From Mytilus edulis (taxonomy: Eukaryota; Mollusca; Bivalvia; Mytilida; Mytilidae), in NCBI RefSeq assembly GCF_963676685.1, contig NC_092350.1:71116502-71180501 (forward strand): a DNA stretch of 64,000 nucleotides, in the 5' to 3' direction. Under the pieces are notes generated by a model. The model made no database searches, was not told the DNA's origin, and worked only from the letters and a program-made list of their open reading frames with translations. This document shows positions 62,625 through 64,000 of this stretch, piece by piece (within the stretch, counting starts at the first letter, position 1; each line of letters opens with the position of its first letter). Both the position numbers and the translations under genes were made by a program.

Positions 62625-62835
62625 ACTTAGATTTTTTTGAATTACTAAGGATTCTCCCCGGAGTAGATTCCAGTTGCTGTATTTTGCAGTTTTTTTCGGA
62701 ATTTCGTGCCATTCGTTCTTTATTTAGCCTTTTTCACTTTTAAAAAGGAGCGTCATTGATGAGTTTTATATTAGCGAAACGCTAGTCTTGCATGTAGATT
62801 TTAAATCTTAATATGTATGGTAAGTTTATTTATTT
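62625..62835 (+). repeat. Decayed family B hammerhead repeat
   Basis: The core reads TTGATGA (first core base changed from C to T) at 62,756-62,762, GAAA is kept at 62,775, stem III reads CGCTAGT, and TTAATATGTATGGTAAGTTT follows. It is old and probably inactive. Confidence 0.5.
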
Positions 62836-64000
62836 GGAAGCATGCGATGTTATATGAGTTCTTTGTAATATAGCATGATAATATTTCCGATTTCGTTAAA
62901 CAATTTAAAGTTTGAAATAGTTTGCGAACGCCTGTCTGTTTTGATGAATGTCTGTTGACCTTTAGATATTTTTAGTTTAGTGTGTAGTTGGGAGAGTGTC
63001 TAATTGCCTTATATCCCACATTTCCTTTAATTTCTTCCGAACATGCTGTGCTATATTCATTCAGATATTTGCAATTTTGAAGATCATGTTAATTACTAAA
63101 TAAAGTTGTATTAAATGTGTATCATTGATGCATTAAAACCAATTTTTATCTTAGTTGCCAATTTAAATGATAAAGACTAGATAAAATCCAAACCCACATT
63201 ATACATGTAAGAAATTTAAAATAATATATTAAATGGGAACATTTAGAACAAAAAATCCTTGCTTTCCCAAAAAAAGAAAAAAAGAAAAGAATATACATGG
63301 ATGAGCACTGTAGAATAAAACAAAACAAAATCAGTTTGACAACTTCATTACTTAAGGCGCTTCTCATATTTCAAAAAAGATCGATAGATTTATTTTACTT
63401 TTCCGATACAATAACTTGGTTTGAGACCAATGTAAAATTATGTAACAACCATAAATATTGGAATCCCCTTCACAAGTATTATATATCTGTTTTGTTTGCG
63501 ACAGCGCTGTTACTGAACCACTGTGAAAACAGAAACAGAACTTCACCTTTTATTGTTCATACATTTCAGATCAGACATTTAAATAGTCTTTAAATCTTTC
63601 TAAAGCATTCATGTTTTAACCTTTATCTCTTGTTATCTTGTTATCAAACATTTTGTAATATTCAGTTAACCATTATGTTTCTTTGTCCGTTCAATAAGAC
63701 TTACCAAAATGGCTTGATCAACGTTTATCTGGAACTGGGATGCAAGGCGGGAATCCTTCTCATTAAAAACTCTCCGCAGGCATCAATATAACGTTACCAT
63801 GCTTCTTGACATGTTTTATCCCCATTGAAGGTACAGTTCACAGTCCAAAATTATGTAAGCAGTTATATAATAAAATTTACATATTTTTGCACATTATATC
63901 AACTGCTCTAATCCGCTTAATTTTTTTCAAGATTTTAAAACTCAGCATTTATCTATTAATCTAATGAAATGAGCAATGAACCGTAAAATTACAATTATGT

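Overview
The window is nuclear DNA from an animal, most likely a bivalve mollusc close to marine mussels (Mytilus-like). It is strongly AT-rich, spliced and dense in short dispersed repeats. It holds mollusc-typical content: a B-box/coiled-coil/propeller (TRIM-like) cluster, a tyrosine-recombinase (Crypton/DUF3504-type) gene, DIRS and non-LTR retrotransposon fragments, and short repeats carrying type I hammerhead ribozymes. The species call is from memory of such sequences; no search was run. I found no gene that is clearly intact from start to stop.

Layout. 0-5 kb: non-LTR remnant, a short hairpin element, repeats. 5-25 kb: three tandem copies of a TRIM-like gene (coding exons at 6.36-8.05, 15.55-17.24 and 22.91-24.58 kb). 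The first two keep a 5' UTR exon. All three coding exons are broken, by different lesions. Hairpin elements, a tandem pair of hammerhead motifs (18.06 and 18.41 kb), a foldback and an AGATATCT-rich satellite lie between them. 25.9-32 kb and 41.4-44.5 kb are diverged copies of one segment. The first copy carries a 4.3 kb element with a two-exon tyrosine-recombinase gene on the minus strand; its intron holds a DIRS RNase H fragment and a tRNA-like sequence. The second copy lacks it but carries two other insertions. 33-41 kb: microsatellites, a direct duplication and an 848-bp-arm inverted repeat with an insertion in one arm. 44.5-49 kb: gene-poor. 49-64 kb: hammerhead repeats (one tandem pair 368 bp apart), then a large imperfect inverted duplication around an incomplete MS4A-like membrane-protein gene (52.9-57.8 kb, plus) with three decayed partial copies on the minus strand.

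The most unusual content is RNA-level. Two different repeat families each form a dimer of hammerhead motifs about 350-370 nt apart. In both the stem III strand is a perfect 8-nt palindrome, and both share a downstream module whose 8-bp hairpin differs by paired changes. This matches the retrozyme idea (short non-autonomous elements whose RNA self-cleaves to unit length). Hammerhead motifs in mussel repeats are already known as a class; the shared module and palindromic stem III across the two families are the parts most worth testing.
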